NCBI GenBank assembly: GCA_026826555.1
Contig: JAKSZT010054581.1
Location: 1,417,052-1,481,051 of the forward strand
DNA from: Tolypeutes matacus
Lineage: Eukaryota > Chordata > Mammalia > Cingulata > Chlamyphoridae
DNA: 64,000 nt
Direction: 5' to 3'
The translations under genes and the position numbers were made by a program. This document shows positions 1 through 12,900 of this stretch, in pieces. Under the pieces are notes generated by a model. That model ran no database searches. It worked only from the letters and a program-made list of their open reading frames with translations, and was not told where the DNA came from. Position 1 is the first letter of the stretch. Each line of letters begins with the position of its first letter.

Positions 1-2668
1 GTGAGCAGTCTCTGAGAACCATTGTCTGAAAGATAGGTTAACAAGGGAGAGAAAGAGAAGAGCAGGCTTTGAGCCATCACCCATATGGACATAATCTATG
101 GTAAAGGGATAGAGTATATTTGCATATTGAAGGATAGGACAGGTGGGTAGTGATATTTCAGGGTTTGGTGGTGCAGCATTGACAGGTGGGTAGATTAGAA
201 AGGGCAGGTTCAAATACCCAAGGCATGTAACTATGAATCTTGACATTCCATAAGTCCAGACAGGGGAGTGTCATATGCCTCAGGGAGGTGGGGAGGAAGG
301 AACAGTTAAGAGCTAATGGGGTATTTAGTGGTCATGGGAAAAGTTTTTCATTACCTTACAGTAATGGACACAGGACATGGTAAACATCATCAAAACTTAT
401 TAAACTGTATCATCTAAATTGTAAACTATACTGTAAATCATTGACAATGTTTAGTTGCTATAATTTGCTATCTGTATAACAGGTGTAACAATGCTAACAT
501 CCAAAACAAAAAAGGGAGAGGGCTTTTAATATGGGGTGTGGAAGGGGGGTGGTTTGGTATCTGGGAGTCTCTGGTACTCCGTGTGTGACTTTGCTGTGAC
601 CTAAATTTCTTTGAAAATTAAATGAAAATTTGGAAGACACTGGGGATTGAGAGGGGGAAGGTGTCACGGCACACCGGACATCTGATAACACAGTGATAAA
701 AGGACAAAAAGAATATATATGTATTTAAAGGCATTTCTTTTACTTTTTTTTCCCATTTTTTTGAATGTCCCAGTCTGCTAATTATATTTTGTTTTGTTTT
801 ATCTTTTGTTTGATTATTTGTTTGTTTGTTTTTTTTCCTGAGTTTCCTTGTTTGTCTCTTGCATGTAAGCTTATCATTGTTGTTTCTTTTTCCTATTACG
901 TGTATTTGATTATTATATGGGCTACATGTTCATGGAAGATTTAGATCACAGAAGGGTTACAATGGGTACTGCAGGGGATTATTGGTGGGGGTGTCTGGGA
1001 GGGGGGATTCATGGGAGTAAGTTCATCTGAATATACATGAAAGATATACAAAATTGTTCAAAAGATCACAGGATGGGGCATGGTCACGATGGTTGGACAA
1101 TCACTCAATAAATGAGGGAATCTGAATTCCTAGCCTGGAGAGATCTGCCACATTCTCCAAAGGAGCAGCAACAGTCGTCTGAGTGCAGGGACAGTGTTTG
1201 TCAAAAGAGGATGGTCCACTGATGAGTTCTTGTTATTGATGACTACCCTTATGAGTCTTTGCTCTTGTAACTGAAATTGAGCTTACTATTATGGGGTGCC
1301 TATGTGTTGCCACCTGAGAGCCTCCTTGTTGCTCAAATGTGGACTTTTGCTAAGCCAAACTCAGCATATGAATGCATTGCCTTCCCCCCAATGTGGGACA
1401 TGACTACCAGGGATGAGTCTCCCTGGCAAAGAGGGATTAATACCAAGTGCCAACTGGAAACACAACTGGAAAAAGACCTTGAATAAAGGGGGGAAAAGGT
1501 AAAGACAAATGAGTTCAAGTGGCTAAGAGACTTCAAAGAGAGTCGGGTGGTCTTCCCAAAGGTAACGCTTATGCACACCTCAGTAGGAGCTCATAGAACA
1601 TCAAAGTGCATATCACCCCACACAGAGGGGCTTCTGAGAGCTCTGGAGACACCCAGGTCCTATATAAGGGGGGATAGTCCCAGAGAATGACGCCTTATCA
1701 GTGGGCTCTATTTTGGAATCTGTGCTCCTGAGAGTGACAGAATTGGACTCAAATAAGTCCTCCCTGCACATGGTTCACCAGTCCCTTCTATTCAAACCTA
1801 TATGTGATGCTGGAGTTTTTAGGTATACTTCCAGAGACTGGAGCCTCTGGCCTACCTATGTGCCATGTGTGCGTGGAATCTTGGTGGAGCTGCAACTCCT
1901 ACCCTACAGCTCAATGGACTCATCCAAGTCACGTGGCGAGGAGACAACAATGGGCAGCGGCCATAACAGGGAATGGAGAGGTCCTGTATCTGCAGGCAGG
2001 ATCATCCCACCCACCATATCCATGGGGTATATGCCCTCTCTCACTTGGTGTTGGAGTGGACATCACCATCCCAGATGCCTCAGGATTGGGGGAAGGGCTA
2101 TGGACTAGAGTGGACTTAATGGTATTCTGTTGTACACATATGGTGATTCTAGCAATGGAAGAAATTATAACAGTGAGGTGGAGCCGGTGGCCACTGGAAA
2201 CTTTCGGGGCAAGGAGGGTATGTGCAGTTGAAATACAGGGGCTTTATCAGGACTTGGAGGTTGTCCTGAGTGCTGTTGTGGCAAAGGATGTAGGCCATTT
2301 TAAATCAGCACACACCATTCAGAACTGTGTGGAAGAGAGTGTGGTCTACGATGTGAACTGTGATCTATGGTTGTTGGCAAAGCCCCAGGATATGCAAGTC
2401 CATTGAGGGTGATGGATCACACTTGTGAGAGATGTTTGTGTTGGATGTGGTAGGAGCTGTGGTAGGTAGGGAATATGGCAATCCCTGTAGGTTCCATTTA
2501 GGTAATCTAAGCATCTCTTAAAAAAAAATATATATATATACATATACATTTTTGTAAGCAAATGCACATATATGCATATATATTTATATATCATTTTACA
2601 AATATTGGTATGTATTGTGAAAAACTTGATTTTTACCCACAATAAAAAATAAATTAAAAATAAAAAAG
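1..2668 (+). mobile_element. L1-a: 3' UTR of a LINE-1, cut by window edge
   Basis: This is the 3' untranslated part of an L1. The same sequence follows the ORF2 stop in three other elements here (after 4520, after 63967 and, inverted, below 27855). It runs to a TA-rich stretch at about 2529-2600, a polyadenylation signal AATAAA at 2641 and an A-rich tail to 2668. The close match to the full-length element at 25074-34509 suggests a fairly young copy. ORF2 lies outside the window to the left. Directly downstream, with no spacer, begins a second L1. Confidence 0.9.
1804..2406 (+). other. Open frame in L1 3' UTR, shared by several copies (not shown to be coding)
   Basis: A frame of about 200 codons is open here (first ATG at 1807). 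A closely similar one is open on the minus strand at 25349-25942 and, in the inverted half of another insertion, at 44882-45478. A second overlapping frame of about 135 codons (1701-2108) is open in L1-a, in L1-b (6524-6928) and in part in the full-length element (25638-26024). The encoded peptides match no protein family I recognise and show no clear domain. In older L1 copies (about 6610-6690 and 24310-24400) the 200-codon frame has stops. Shared openness may simply reflect recent common ancestry of the copies, so coding is unproven. Confidence 0.3.
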
Positions 2669-4520
2669 GAATAGGACAAGGATGCCCACTATCACCACTC
2701 CTATTTAACATTGTATTAAAAGTACTTGCATGAGCACTGAGGCAAGAAAAAGATATAAAAGGCATCCAAATTGGAAAAGAAGAAGTAAAAATTTCATTAT
2801 TTGCAAACAACATTATCCTATATGTAGAAAGTGCTGAGAAATCTACAACAAAGATTCTAGAACATATAAAGGAATTCAGTAATGTCACAGGCTATAAGAT
2901 CATTGCTCAAAAATCAGTAGCATTTCTGTACACCAATAACAAGCAATCTGAGGAGGAAATCAAGAAAAATATATCATTTACAACAGTAGCTAAAAGAATC
3001 AAATACATAGGAATAAATTTAACTAAAATGCAAAGAATATATGTACAGAAAAATGCACAACACTGTTAAAGGAAATCAGAGAATACCTAAATAAATGGAA
3101 GAATATTCCCTGTTCATGGATAGGATGACTATCCTATCAAGATGTCTATTCTACCCAAACTAATCTACAAATTTAATGCAATCCCAATAATAATCATCAC
3201 TGTATTTTTTAAGGAACTGGAAAAACTAACTAAAAAATATATTTGGAAAGGTAAGAGGCCCCGAATCACCAATTACATACTGAAAAAGAAAAATGAAGTT
3301 GGAGATATCACACTACTTGACTTTAAAACATAATACAAAGGTACAGTGCTCAAAACTGCATGGTATTGAAACAAGGATAGATATACTGACCAATGGAACC
3401 GAATTGAGAGTTCTGATATAGATCCTTACATATACAGTCATTTGATATTCAACAAGGCCAGCAAGACAACTCAGTTGGGACAGAATGGCCTCTTTAACAA
3501 GTGATACTTGGAGAACCGGATATCCATATCCACAAGAATGAGAGAGGATTACCATCTCACACCTTATACAAAAATCAGCTCAAGATGGAACAAAGATCTA
3601 AATATAAGAGCCAAAACAATAAAGACCTTTGAAGATAATGTAGGGAAGCACCTACAGGACCTTGCAGTAGGAAATGGTTTCATGAACTTTACACCCAAAG
3701 CACGAGCAGCAAAAGTAAAAAAAAGATAAATGAGATCTCCTCAAAATTAAAAACTTCTGCACCTCAAAGACGTTATTAAGAAAACAAAAATGCAGCCTAC
3801 ACAATGGGAGAAAATATTTGGCAACCATATATCTGATAGGAGCTTAATATCCTTCATATATAAAGAAATCCTACACCTCAAAAAGAAAAAGAAAAACAAC
3901 CCATTTTTTAAAAAATGGGCAAGTACTCTGAAAAGACACTTCTCCAAGGAAGAAATACAAACGGCTAAAAAGCACATGAAAAAATACTCGACATCACTAG
4001 GTATTAGGGAAATGCAAATCAAAACTACAATGATATACCATCTTACACCCATCAGAATGACAGCTTTTAAAAAACCAGCTGACTATAAGTGTTGGAGAGG
4101 ATGTGGAGTAATAGGCACCCTCATCCACTGCTGGTGGGATTGTGGAATTGTCCCGCCACTCTGGAGAACAGTTTGGCAGTTCCTCAGAAAACCAACAATA
4201 TATCTTCCATATGATCCAGCTATACCTCTGCTGGGTATATACCCAGAAGAATTGAAAGCAAAGACACGAACAGACATATACACACCAAAGTTTATAACAG
4301 CATTGTTCACTATTGCCAAAAGTTTGAATCAACCCTGTGCCCATCAACAGATGAATGGATAAACAAAATGTTTTACAAACATACAATGGAATATCACTCA
4401 GCTATAAAAAGGAATAAAGTGCTAACAAATGGAATAACATGGATGAATCTTGAAGACCTTATGTTGAGTGAAGCAAACCAGGCATTGAAGGATGAAGAGT
4501 ACATGACCTCACTGATTTGA
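2668..4520 (+). pseudogene. L1 ORF2 remnant (reverse transcriptase C-terminal part to ORF2 end)
   Basis: Open pieces at 3142-3333, 3508-3729 and 3790-4362 read as consecutive parts of L1 ORF2p. They cover the region after the RT palm, the segment with the motif KFIWKGKRP-like, and the C-terminal cysteine-containing region ([18 protein letters not shown] near 4093-4150). Several stops and frame changes separate them. The RT catalytic box, normally FADD in this family, reads FANN near 2797-2810, so both metal-binding aspartates are lost. The copy is dead for reverse transcription. Family function: ORF2p provides endonuclease and reverse transcriptase for target-primed reverse transcription. Confidence 0.85.
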
Positions 4521-7377
4521 ATTGTGGAAAGCGAGCAGCCTCTGAGAATCACTGTCTGAAAAATAGGTTAAACAAGGGAGAGAAAGAGAAGAGAATGTTG
4601 TGAGCCATCACCCCTACGGACATATCTATGTTAAAATGATAGAGTAAAGTTGCATATTGAAGGTTAGGACAGGTAGGTAGTGATACTACTGGGCTTGGTG
4701 GTGCAGGGTCAACAGGTGGGTAGATTAGGAAGGGCAGGTTAGAATTCTCAGGATTCTGGGGGGAGAGATGGGAGAGGGACCTGGTGTAACATGGGATTTG
4801 TGGGTATGTGGTTGAAAGTGCAGGATAGGGAATGCTCTTATGGCAATATGACAAGAATGTGTCACTGGTTAAAGATGTAGGTTGGGGGGGGGCATTCAGG
4901 ATGGTGCACATCTGGAATAAGCTTCTGGGAAGTGTGTGAGTCTCTTCCTGTCATAATGTTTTTTTTTTGTCAGGGAGTGGAGATCCACATGGTGAGTGGG
5001 AAGGAGATGGACTCCCATCTTTGGGAGGACTGATTCACCCAGAAACAGACAGGTGGCTGTCTCTTAGGAGCAAGGGTGGATCCTAATAGGGAAGTACAAT
5101 CAGCATGTCAAGACCTCTTGTTGCATGTAACTTTGAATCTTGTCATCCAATGAGTCAAGACAGGAGGGTGTCATGTGTCCCAGGGGGATGGGAAGGAAAG
5201 AACAGAAACACTCAAACAGGGGGTGTTTAGTGGTCAGGGGAAATGTTTTTCATTACCTTACAGTGATGAACACAGGGCATGGTAAATATCATCAAAAACT
5301 ATTAAACTGTATCATCTAAATTGTAAACTACACTGTAAAACATTGACGATGTTTACTAGCTATACTACCAACAACATACAAAAAGTTTTAATATGGGGTG
5401 GGTGAAGGGGCAGGAGGTTGGTTATATGAGAGACTCTAGTATTCTGTGTGTGACTTTGCTGTATCTAAAACTTCTTTGAAAATTAAATAAAAATATTGGA
5501 GACACTGGTGAGTGAGATGGGGAAGGTGCCATGGTACAGACTGGAAACACGATAATGCAGTGATAAAAGGAAAAATGTTTAAATTTTTTTAAAATTTTTT
5601 TGTTTTTTCCCATTCTTTGAATATCCCAATCCTTTAATTTAATTTTATTTTTAGTTTTTTTAAAAAGTTTTCATGTATTTTATCTCTTACATTTAAACAT
5701 ATCATTATTTCCTTTTCCTATTAACTGTATTTAGCTATTATATGGGCTTCATCTTCAAGGAGTTTAGATCACAGAAGGGTTACAACAGGAGCAGGAGAGG
5801 ATCATTGGTGGGGGTTGTCTGGGATGGGGGTTTCATGGGAGGAAGTTCAGCTGAATATACATGAAAGATATATAAAATTGTTCAAATGATTAAGGGGGGG
5901 GGCATGGTCACAGTGCATGGAGAAGCACTCAATAAATGCGAGAATACTGAATTCCCAGCCTGGAGAGCTCTGCCAAATTCTCCAAGGAAGCAGCAACAGT
6001 CCCCTGAGTACAGGGGCAGTATCTGGCAAAGGAGGATGGTCCACTAATGGGTTCTTGTTATTGATGACTAGCCTTATGAGTCTTTGCTCTTGTAATTGAA
6101 ACTTAGCTTACTGTTATGGGATGCCTAATGGTTGCCACCTGATTACCTCCTTGTTGCTCAAATGTGGCCTCTCTCTAAGCCAAACTCGGCATATGAATGC
6201 ATTACCTTCTCCCCAGCATGGGACATGATGCCTGGGTATGAGCATCCCTGGCAAGGAGGGATTAATACCAAGTGCCAACTGGCAATATGATTGGAAAAGG
6301 ATCTTGAATAAAAGGGGGAAAAGGTAAAGACAAAAGAGTTCAAGTGGCTAAGAAACTTCAAAGAGAGTTGGGAAGTCATCCCAGAAGTAACACTTATGCA
6401 CACCTCAGTAGGATCTCATAGAACCCCAAAGTGAATAGCACCCCACAGAGGGGCTCCTGACGGCTCTGGAGACATGTAGGTCCTATATAAGGGGGGATAG
6501 CTCCAGAGATTGACACCTTATCAGTGGGCTCTACTTTGGAATCTGTGCTCCTGAGAGTGACAGGGTTGGACTCAAATAAGTCCTCCCTGCACATGGTCCA
6601 TCAGTCCCTTCTATTCAAACCTATATGTGGTGCTGGAGTTTGTAGATGTATTTCCAGAGGTTGGAGCCTTTGGCCGCCCATGTGCCAGCTGTACCTAGAA
6701 TCTCAGTGGAGCTGCAGCTCCAGTCTACAGCTCAATGGACTCACCATGTCACCTGGTGAGGAGATGATGATGAACAATGGCCAACCCAGGGAATGGAGAG
6801 ATTCTGCAGTTGCAGGCAGGATAATCCCATCCATCTTATCCATGGGATATAAGCCTCATCTCACTTGGAGGTGGAGTGGTCATCACCAACCCAGACTACT
6901 CAGGATTGGGGGAAGAGCTATGGACTAGAGTGGACTTATTGATATTCTGTTGTAGACATATTGTGATTCAAGCAGTGGAAGAAATTGAGGTGGATCCATT
7001 GGCCACTGGATGCTTTTCGGGCAGGGAGAGGGAAAAGCAGTTGTAATATAGGTGCTTTTTGGGGACTTGGGAATTATCCTGAGTGACATTACAATGACAG
7101 ATATAGGTCATTTTACAGCAGCATATAACATTCAGAACTATGTGGGAGAGAGTGTGGTCTACAATGTGAACTATGGCTTATGCTTAGTGGCAAAGCCCCA
7201 GAATGTGTATATCCATTGCAGGTGATGTGCCACACTAATGAAGGATGTTTATGTGCAAGGTTATGGGGGTTGTGGGAGGTGGGGAACATGAGAATCCCTG
7301 TAATTTTTGTGTAACATTTATGTAATCTAAGCATCTTTTAAAATATAAAAAAAAAAATTAATTCATTAAAAAAAAGC
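4521..7377 (+). other. Long L1 3' UTR (two-module type)
   Basis: This follows ORF2 directly. It begins with the GAGCAG-CTCTGAGAA block that also opens L1-a and closes this window. It contains two related modules, each ending with a sequence of the type 'TGTAA...AAACTTCTTTGAA' or 'GTAATCTAAGCATCTTTTAA'. The second module ends in the A-rich tail. The 134-codon frame at 6524-6928 is open; the longer frame that overlaps it carries a stop here. No spacer or recognisable host sequence interrupts it. Confidence 0.75.
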
Positions 7378-7414
7378 AAGATAAAATAAAGAAACACAGC
7401 AAAGGGAAAAAAAT

Positions 7415-7545
7415 TCAATTTGCCATAGATATGTGGGTCTTTTCTGAGTTTTCGATTCTATTCCTTTGGTCTATATGTCTGTCCTTATTCCAGTACCACA
7501 CTTTTTTGATTACTCTAGCTTTGTAATAATTAAAAAATTGGGGGA
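7415..7545 (-). mobile_element. Old LINE-1 ORF2 fragment
   Basis: On the minus strand this reads as the ORF2 segment with [20 protein letters not shown], a hallmark region downstream of the RT domain. It is short and isolated, with no 3' UTR or A-tail of its own. It is older than and inverted relative to the L1 copies to its left. Confidence 0.75.
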
Positions 7546-7843
7546 GTGTGGAAAAAAAAAAACTACCCCCATTCATTCTGTAATGATTAATAACTAATAC
7601 CAAATATTTAGTATTAAAAGTTTCTGTCCTAATTGTAAATCCCATCAACAGACATAATATTCAATATCCAACCTACAATGATAATAAGGAAACATTTTTT
7701 GTATTAATAGGGAAAAATCACTCTCAGGAAAAATTGTTTGCTTCATTTGTGGTAACATCTTTAATTCTGCCAGATTTAAATCAAAACCTGATTGAGTTAA
7801 AAACGAGCAGCAGGATACAAAGAAGGTGGGAGGAGTGACCCTC

Positions 7844-7853
7844 TATATAAAAG
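7844..7853 (+). promoter_or_regulatory. TATA-box-like element of RFPL-like unit A
   Basis: TATATAAAAG lies about 30 bp upstream of the block CAGAACTGAGTTGTC, which is also preserved in copy C (TATATTAAAA at 55778-55787, block near 55811). A shared TATA and first-exon-like block in two diverged copies suggests the ancestral promoter. A GTGAAA that could be a decayed splice donor follows near 7915. Activity is not shown. Confidence 0.45.
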
Positions 7854-8989
7854 CATTATATAATTTGATCTTTCTTCAGAACTGAGTTGTCAGTGGAAGC
7901 AGCTGGAGAACCAAGGTGAAAAGAGTTGAGTCCAGACTTATGTAATTGCTTTTTACTTCTTAGATTTCTATGAAGCCCAGATATGAGAATGCAATTTCTT
8001 ACATAATGGAGAAAATTATAACCTGCCAATTTAATGCCAGGTTCAGCATGTACCCTTAGGGATGCTTGGCCCTCCTTCTCCAGGAGCAGTTGTTAAAACC
8101 TAGTTTTCAATATCAAAATAGAATAAATGAATATTCATTATTTTTCTTAATCAAATCCCAGTTTAGGCTACTCTAAAAGAGGTGATTTGAATTTCCACTA
8201 TTGACTTCAAACTCTCAGTTGCTGTTATGGCTTTTTACCACAGTCAGGTTGGACCATTTGGGAGAATCTAGACCAACTATTTCAATAGAAAAAAACTATG
8301 ACCTATGCATGTAATTATAAATTTTTGTGAGGCCACATAATGGAAGTTTACGAAAATCCTTAATATTAATTTTAATATCCAAAATATTTCTTCAACATGT
8401 GATCAATTTTTAAAGTGGTTTTAATGAAATAGTCCACATTCTGTTTTTCTTATTATATCTTCCAAATCCTGGTCTATTTTACCCTTTCAGCACATTTTAA
8501 TTCAGTGAATTAAGTCAATGACTGCAAGTGACTAGTGGCTTCCCTGTTGGACAGCCCAGACTAGATATTTCCATCACCTTAGATTAAAGCTGAATGATGA
8601 ATCCTGTCCTTCGTTTTAACTAGCATTTCAATTATCAGTATTTCAGGGTCATGAGTTTCACATTTGTGTTTGTATTTATAATTTATCTTCAGTACTTCAT
8701 ACTAGGGGTGGCAGTTTCTTTAGGCATGTCAAGAGAAAGTCCCAAAGCAAAGAATGGGAATTGGACATTTGCAAGGAATCTCTTTGTTGACAACAGGAAA
8801 TTCTCCTATCTTCAGAATGTGGCCTCTGGACTGTGGGTCTACTAAATGGAAAGCTCTTCTCAGCCAGCACTACACATTTAACTCAACTCCAGGTAAACCC
8901 TCAATTACCCTGAGTAGGGATTTTTCTGAAAATGGATATTGGAAACATTTCTTTTCATGACATTATCAATGGATCCCATATTTTTACAT

Positions 8990-9441
8990 TGTATTAGTCA
9001 GGGTTCTCTCGGGAAACAGAATCAGCAGGAGATATCTGTGAATAATATGGAACTCTAAAAGAGTCTCTCACACAACCGTGGGGACTCACAAGTCCAGGTT
9101 CCTCAGGCAAGCTGCAAACCAGGGGCTCCGATGAAAGCCCGATGAAAGGTCATTGATGAGTCTCTGGGAGAAGTTGCCTGTCCAACGACGAGCTGGGAAA
9201 TTCTCCCTGAATGTTGAAATCACTTCCACTTTTAAGTCATTCAACTGATTGGGTAAAAGCACCACCCATTGATAATGTAATCTCCCTGATTGATGCAGAT
9301 GTAATCAGCCATCCACGCAGTAAACTCACTGGTGATTGAAGTCCATAAATGCTCTTGTATTACAATTAGCCCAGTGCTTGCTGGAACAAACACCTGGACA
9401 CAACTACTTGGCCGAGTTGACACATTAGCCTAACCATCACA
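8990..9441 (-). mobile_element. Solo LTR of ERVL/MLT2 type inserted in the SPRY domain
   Basis: The element begins TGTATTAGTCAGGGTTCTC and ends CTAACCATCACA, so in its sense orientation it starts TGTGATGG and ends ...CTGACTAATACA. It is flanked by a perfect 5-bp direct repeat TACAT (8985-8989 and 9442-9446). TG...CA ends plus a 5-bp duplication fit a solo LTR of an ERVL-related retrovirus-like element. The terminal sequence recalls the MLT2 group, a family assignment made from memory. No internal viral genes are present. Confidence 0.8.
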
Positions 9442-9811
9442 TACATTCACCAAAATTTCTGCTGTAGAACCACTGCACCCATATTTTGTTCCTACAAATC
9501 CAGTTAAGGATGATCAAGGCTTCTTGAGAATCTGCCCTGTGACAAATATGCACACTGCCACTGCTCCAATTTATCCTAAGCAAAGTAAATAAAACTTGGC
9601 ACACAACACATTTATTTAAAAAATTACTTGTTCTCATAGTTAACTCTTTTCTGCTCATTTCATTCCTGGTACATAATTATAGTAGAAAAATATGGACTAT
9701 TTCATGAATCATGAACATAAATTAAGTAGATGAATTTGGAAAAATTACATTTCAAATAGTAAGTATTGCCATGGTTATGTTCTATGGATCTTAGGTTTAC
9801 AATTCCATTCC

Positions 9812-9817
9812 AATAAA
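9812..9817 (+). promoter_or_regulatory. Polyadenylation signal of RFPL-like unit A
   Basis: AATAAA within CCATTCCAATAAA is conserved at the same place in copy B (50823-50828), in both cases about 220-240 bp after the SPRY end. Conservation across copies suggests it was the ancestral poly(A) signal. Confidence 0.45.
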
Positions 9818-9949
9818 TGTCATGAACTTTCATATCAATTTCTGAAAAACTTCCTTGTAATTTTCTGTAAGAAACATGTCTGTTCTGGAACTCATAAACA
9901 AAATAAATATTTTGGATTTAATCAACAGATTCTTTCTTTATTAATTTTG

Positions 9950-12900
9950 ATTTTTTTTATTTTTAAACAGACTTAGATTACATAAATATTACATCAAAAA
10001 TGTAGGTGATACTCATACACCCCACCCCCACCCCCTACCACACTTTTCCACTTTAACAACATTTTTCTTAGTGTGGTACATTTGTTACAACTGATGAACA
10101 CATATTGAAGCATTGTACTAGCCAAGGACTGTAGTTTACATTATAGTTTACACTTTGCACCATGCAATTTTATAGCTTTTGGCAATATGTATAATGACCT
10201 TTATCATTCATTGCAATGCCATTCAGGACAATTCCAATGTCCCCAAAATGCCCTATGTTATACCTATTCTTCCCTCCCCCTCCTCTTAGAAACTCTCATG
10301 ACAACTGCCTTTATATTAATGATACAAGTTCTTCCATTGCTGGAATAATAATAACTCTACTTTTGTCCATATTTGCATTTTATCCTTATGTTTATTCATT
10401 CTTCTATTCTGAGAATTTTAGGATGGTGATGCTTACTCTGTTTCTGATTGAGAGGGGGCTTAGATCCCATGGGGCAGATGGATGGAATTGTCTTGCTTTC
10501 AGTTGTAGATACTCTCTCTTTTTGGTATGGACATTGTCCATCATCATTCTTTTGTTATGTTTCCTGGGTGAGCTCACTGAATTGGAGAGTAGGTGTTGCA
10601 ACTCTGCTAAGATTCAAGACTCAACCAGCATATAAACAGACTGAAAATTTAAGTTCCTGGGACATATATTTAATGGATGTAGTGTTAATAATAGGCTCAA
10701 ATAAAAGGGGCAGAAGAGCCATGTGTAGGAAAATTTTAAATGGGTAACTCTGTTACATTGGGGAGCATATATTCCAAGGTAAGAACAACTGACAGGGTGT
10801 TGAATTCTTGAAGTTGTCTGCCCTGTCTATAATGACTGAATTTTTCTAGAGTCCTCAGGAACCCTGTTGTTTTACATTTTGTTTGCTGGCAGTCAATGAC
10901 ATCCTTTTGAGATGTGCATCAGTGTAACCTCTGGAATGACCTCCACACTCACTTTGAAATCTCTTGCCATAAAAACACATTTGTAATTAATATTTCCCAC
11001 TTTTGTTATAGGTCATTTTCCAAATGCATCACTACTTGGCACTTGATAATCCCTTGGAATCAGGGAGCTCATCCCTGGCACTATGTCCCATGCTAGGGGG
11101 AGGGTAGTTCATTTCTATGCTGAGTTTGGCCTAGAAAGGCCATATTGTGAAACAAGGAGGATTTAAGAAGGTAACTCTTTGGCAATATATAATACTATGC
11201 TAAGTTTCAATTTCACAAGAACAACCACTCTTAGCAAAGGCTTTTTGTAATGGTCTGTCCTCCTTCGCTAGGCACTGCCCATGTATTCTAGGGATTCTTG
11301 CCACTCTATTAGAGAATGTAGCAGGACTTCCCAGGATGGGAATTCAATATCCTTTTGGTTATTGTGTGGTTCTCCACCCACCAAGATAATGCTCCATGAA
11401 TATATTTCTATGCCATAGAGGCATGCCCCAGATGTACCCCTCCCCACCCATTCACCCATTACCAATGCCCCACACCAGTGATCCTCCCCTGACACAGTTG
11501 TGATCCTTTTGTGATCCAAAACCTCCCTTAAAACAAGGCCAAAAATAAAAAAATAAAATAATAAAATAATAATAAATAACAAATAAAATACAAAAATAAA
11601 AAAAAATAATATTTTTCATTGTGCCTTTCATCACCATAAGATCAGTTATCTTTTATATAGAGTAACAATTTATTCACGTATGGTCCTCCAGTGTCTTCTT
11701 TTTTGCTTTATCTTCAAAGAAGCTTTATATTTTAGAAAAGTCACATAGAAAATATAGGGGATTCCAATACACCCCACCCCTCTTCTTCTCTATTAATAAC
11801 AATTTATATGTTTATGGTACATTTCTTACAATTGATGTACAAATATTGCTCAATAGTTTACATTATGGTTTACATTTTTCACCATACACTTTTATAGCTT
11901 TAGCCTGTATCCATCATTGAAAGATCATGCAGAACAACTCCAAATTCCTAAAATTGCCCTATGTTCCATGTATTCTATTCCTCCCCATCTCCTTTCGAAA
12001 CCTATGGTAACCATTAAGTTTTAAGTTTTGAAAAGTAAGGTTCAGATTTACATGCAATAATATTAAGGGTTTGGTGTATTGGTGTGTTTTCTTTCATTAG
12101 GGGCTTCCTATGTTCTTGAGAGATTATTTTCCATCTATTTGAGAACATAGAAGGGCCCCCTATTATGAGAGCTTAATATTTTATTATTTATTGTGTGGGT
12201 CTCTACCCACTGAGATAACACACTATGACAAGATGAACATTTTCATATTCCAGAGAAGCGTGCCCCAGGTATGTCCTATCCCACATATCCCAACACACCC
12301 AAAGCTGTTCACAAGTAACCTTCTCCTGCCATATTTTACAAAAGGATATTCCCACCATTGTAATTTTAACCACAGACCTAAAAATCCTGAGTTCACCTGT
12401 TCCTTCTTCCAGCCTTCCCCCCAATTCCATGGAGAGTCCAACCCAGCCCTATCCCCCTACTTTCCCTCACAATCCAGCACCATTGAACCGAATCACTTCA
12501 CTGAACAACTATCATCCCCAATCAGTGCCTAAACACCACCTTAACATAGATTTAATCTTCCACCTCAACATATATTTTGCCCATATTGAGCATTGCTCAC
12601 CACCCTCTACTCCCTTTCTGTCTCCTGATAACTTATCTTCCCCACTCTAGCTCTATGAGTCTGCTCAATTTCCTTAAGTCCTTCAGTGACTGGCTTACTT
12701 CACTGAACATAAGGTCTTCAAGATACATCCATGTTCATCCATATGTTAACACTGCATTCCTTCTTTCAGCTAAATAATATTCCATTGTATGTATATATCA
12801 CATTTTGCTTATCCATTCCTTTGTTGATGTATGTTTGGGTTGCTTCCAAATTTTGGCAATAGTGAATAATGCAACTATGTACATTGGTGTGCATAAAACT

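Larger units (their letters stand above)
2668..7377 (+). mobile_element. L1-b: 5'-truncated LINE-1, ORF2 C-terminal half plus long 3' UTR
   Basis: The element starts abruptly inside the reverse transcriptase part of ORF2, immediately after the A-rich tail of L1-a. It continues through the ORF2 end near 4520 and then the long lineage-specific 3' UTR, ending in A-rich sequence around 7340-7377. The 3' UTR is about 2.8 kb, colinear with L1-a over its whole length. It is 5'-truncated, and its insertion point seems to be the A-rich tail of the preceding L1, a favoured L1 endonuclease target. No clear target-site duplication could be delimited because both flanks are A-rich. Confidence 0.88.
7555..9935 (+). 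pseudogene. RFPL-like pseudogene unit A (PRY/SPRY family), split by an LTR
   Basis: The SPRY part (about 8738-8989, resuming at 9447-9590) reads in one frame as SKEWELDICKESL, then CGLWTVGLLNGKLFSAST, then VGIFLKMDIGNISFHDI and NGSHIFT. After the LTR it continues with FTKISAVEPLHPYFVPTNP and the closing region. This pattern (FWTVGL.NG..FSAST, then VGIFLD) is typical of ret-finger-protein-like (RFPL) B30.2 domains within the TRIM superfamily. Two stop codons are visible and the PRY half is missing. Flanks match copies B (49184-50880) and C (55500-58565), including a TATA-like element and first-exon-like sequence shared with C, so this is a decayed gene duplicate, not a processed copy. I see no RING exon. 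RFPL is my best call; another TRIM-type SPRY is possible. Confidence 0.75.

Noticed and set aside
1807..1860. LPETG motif (sortase signal) in the 3' UTR frame
   Set aside because: Sortase sorting signals are bacterial surface-protein features at C-termini with a hydrophobic tail; here it lies near the start of a doubtful frame in a mammalian repeat.
8651..8845. 64-codon frame beginning with a hydrophobic stretch
   Set aside because: Out of frame with the RFPL-like SPRY reading that explains the same DNA better.
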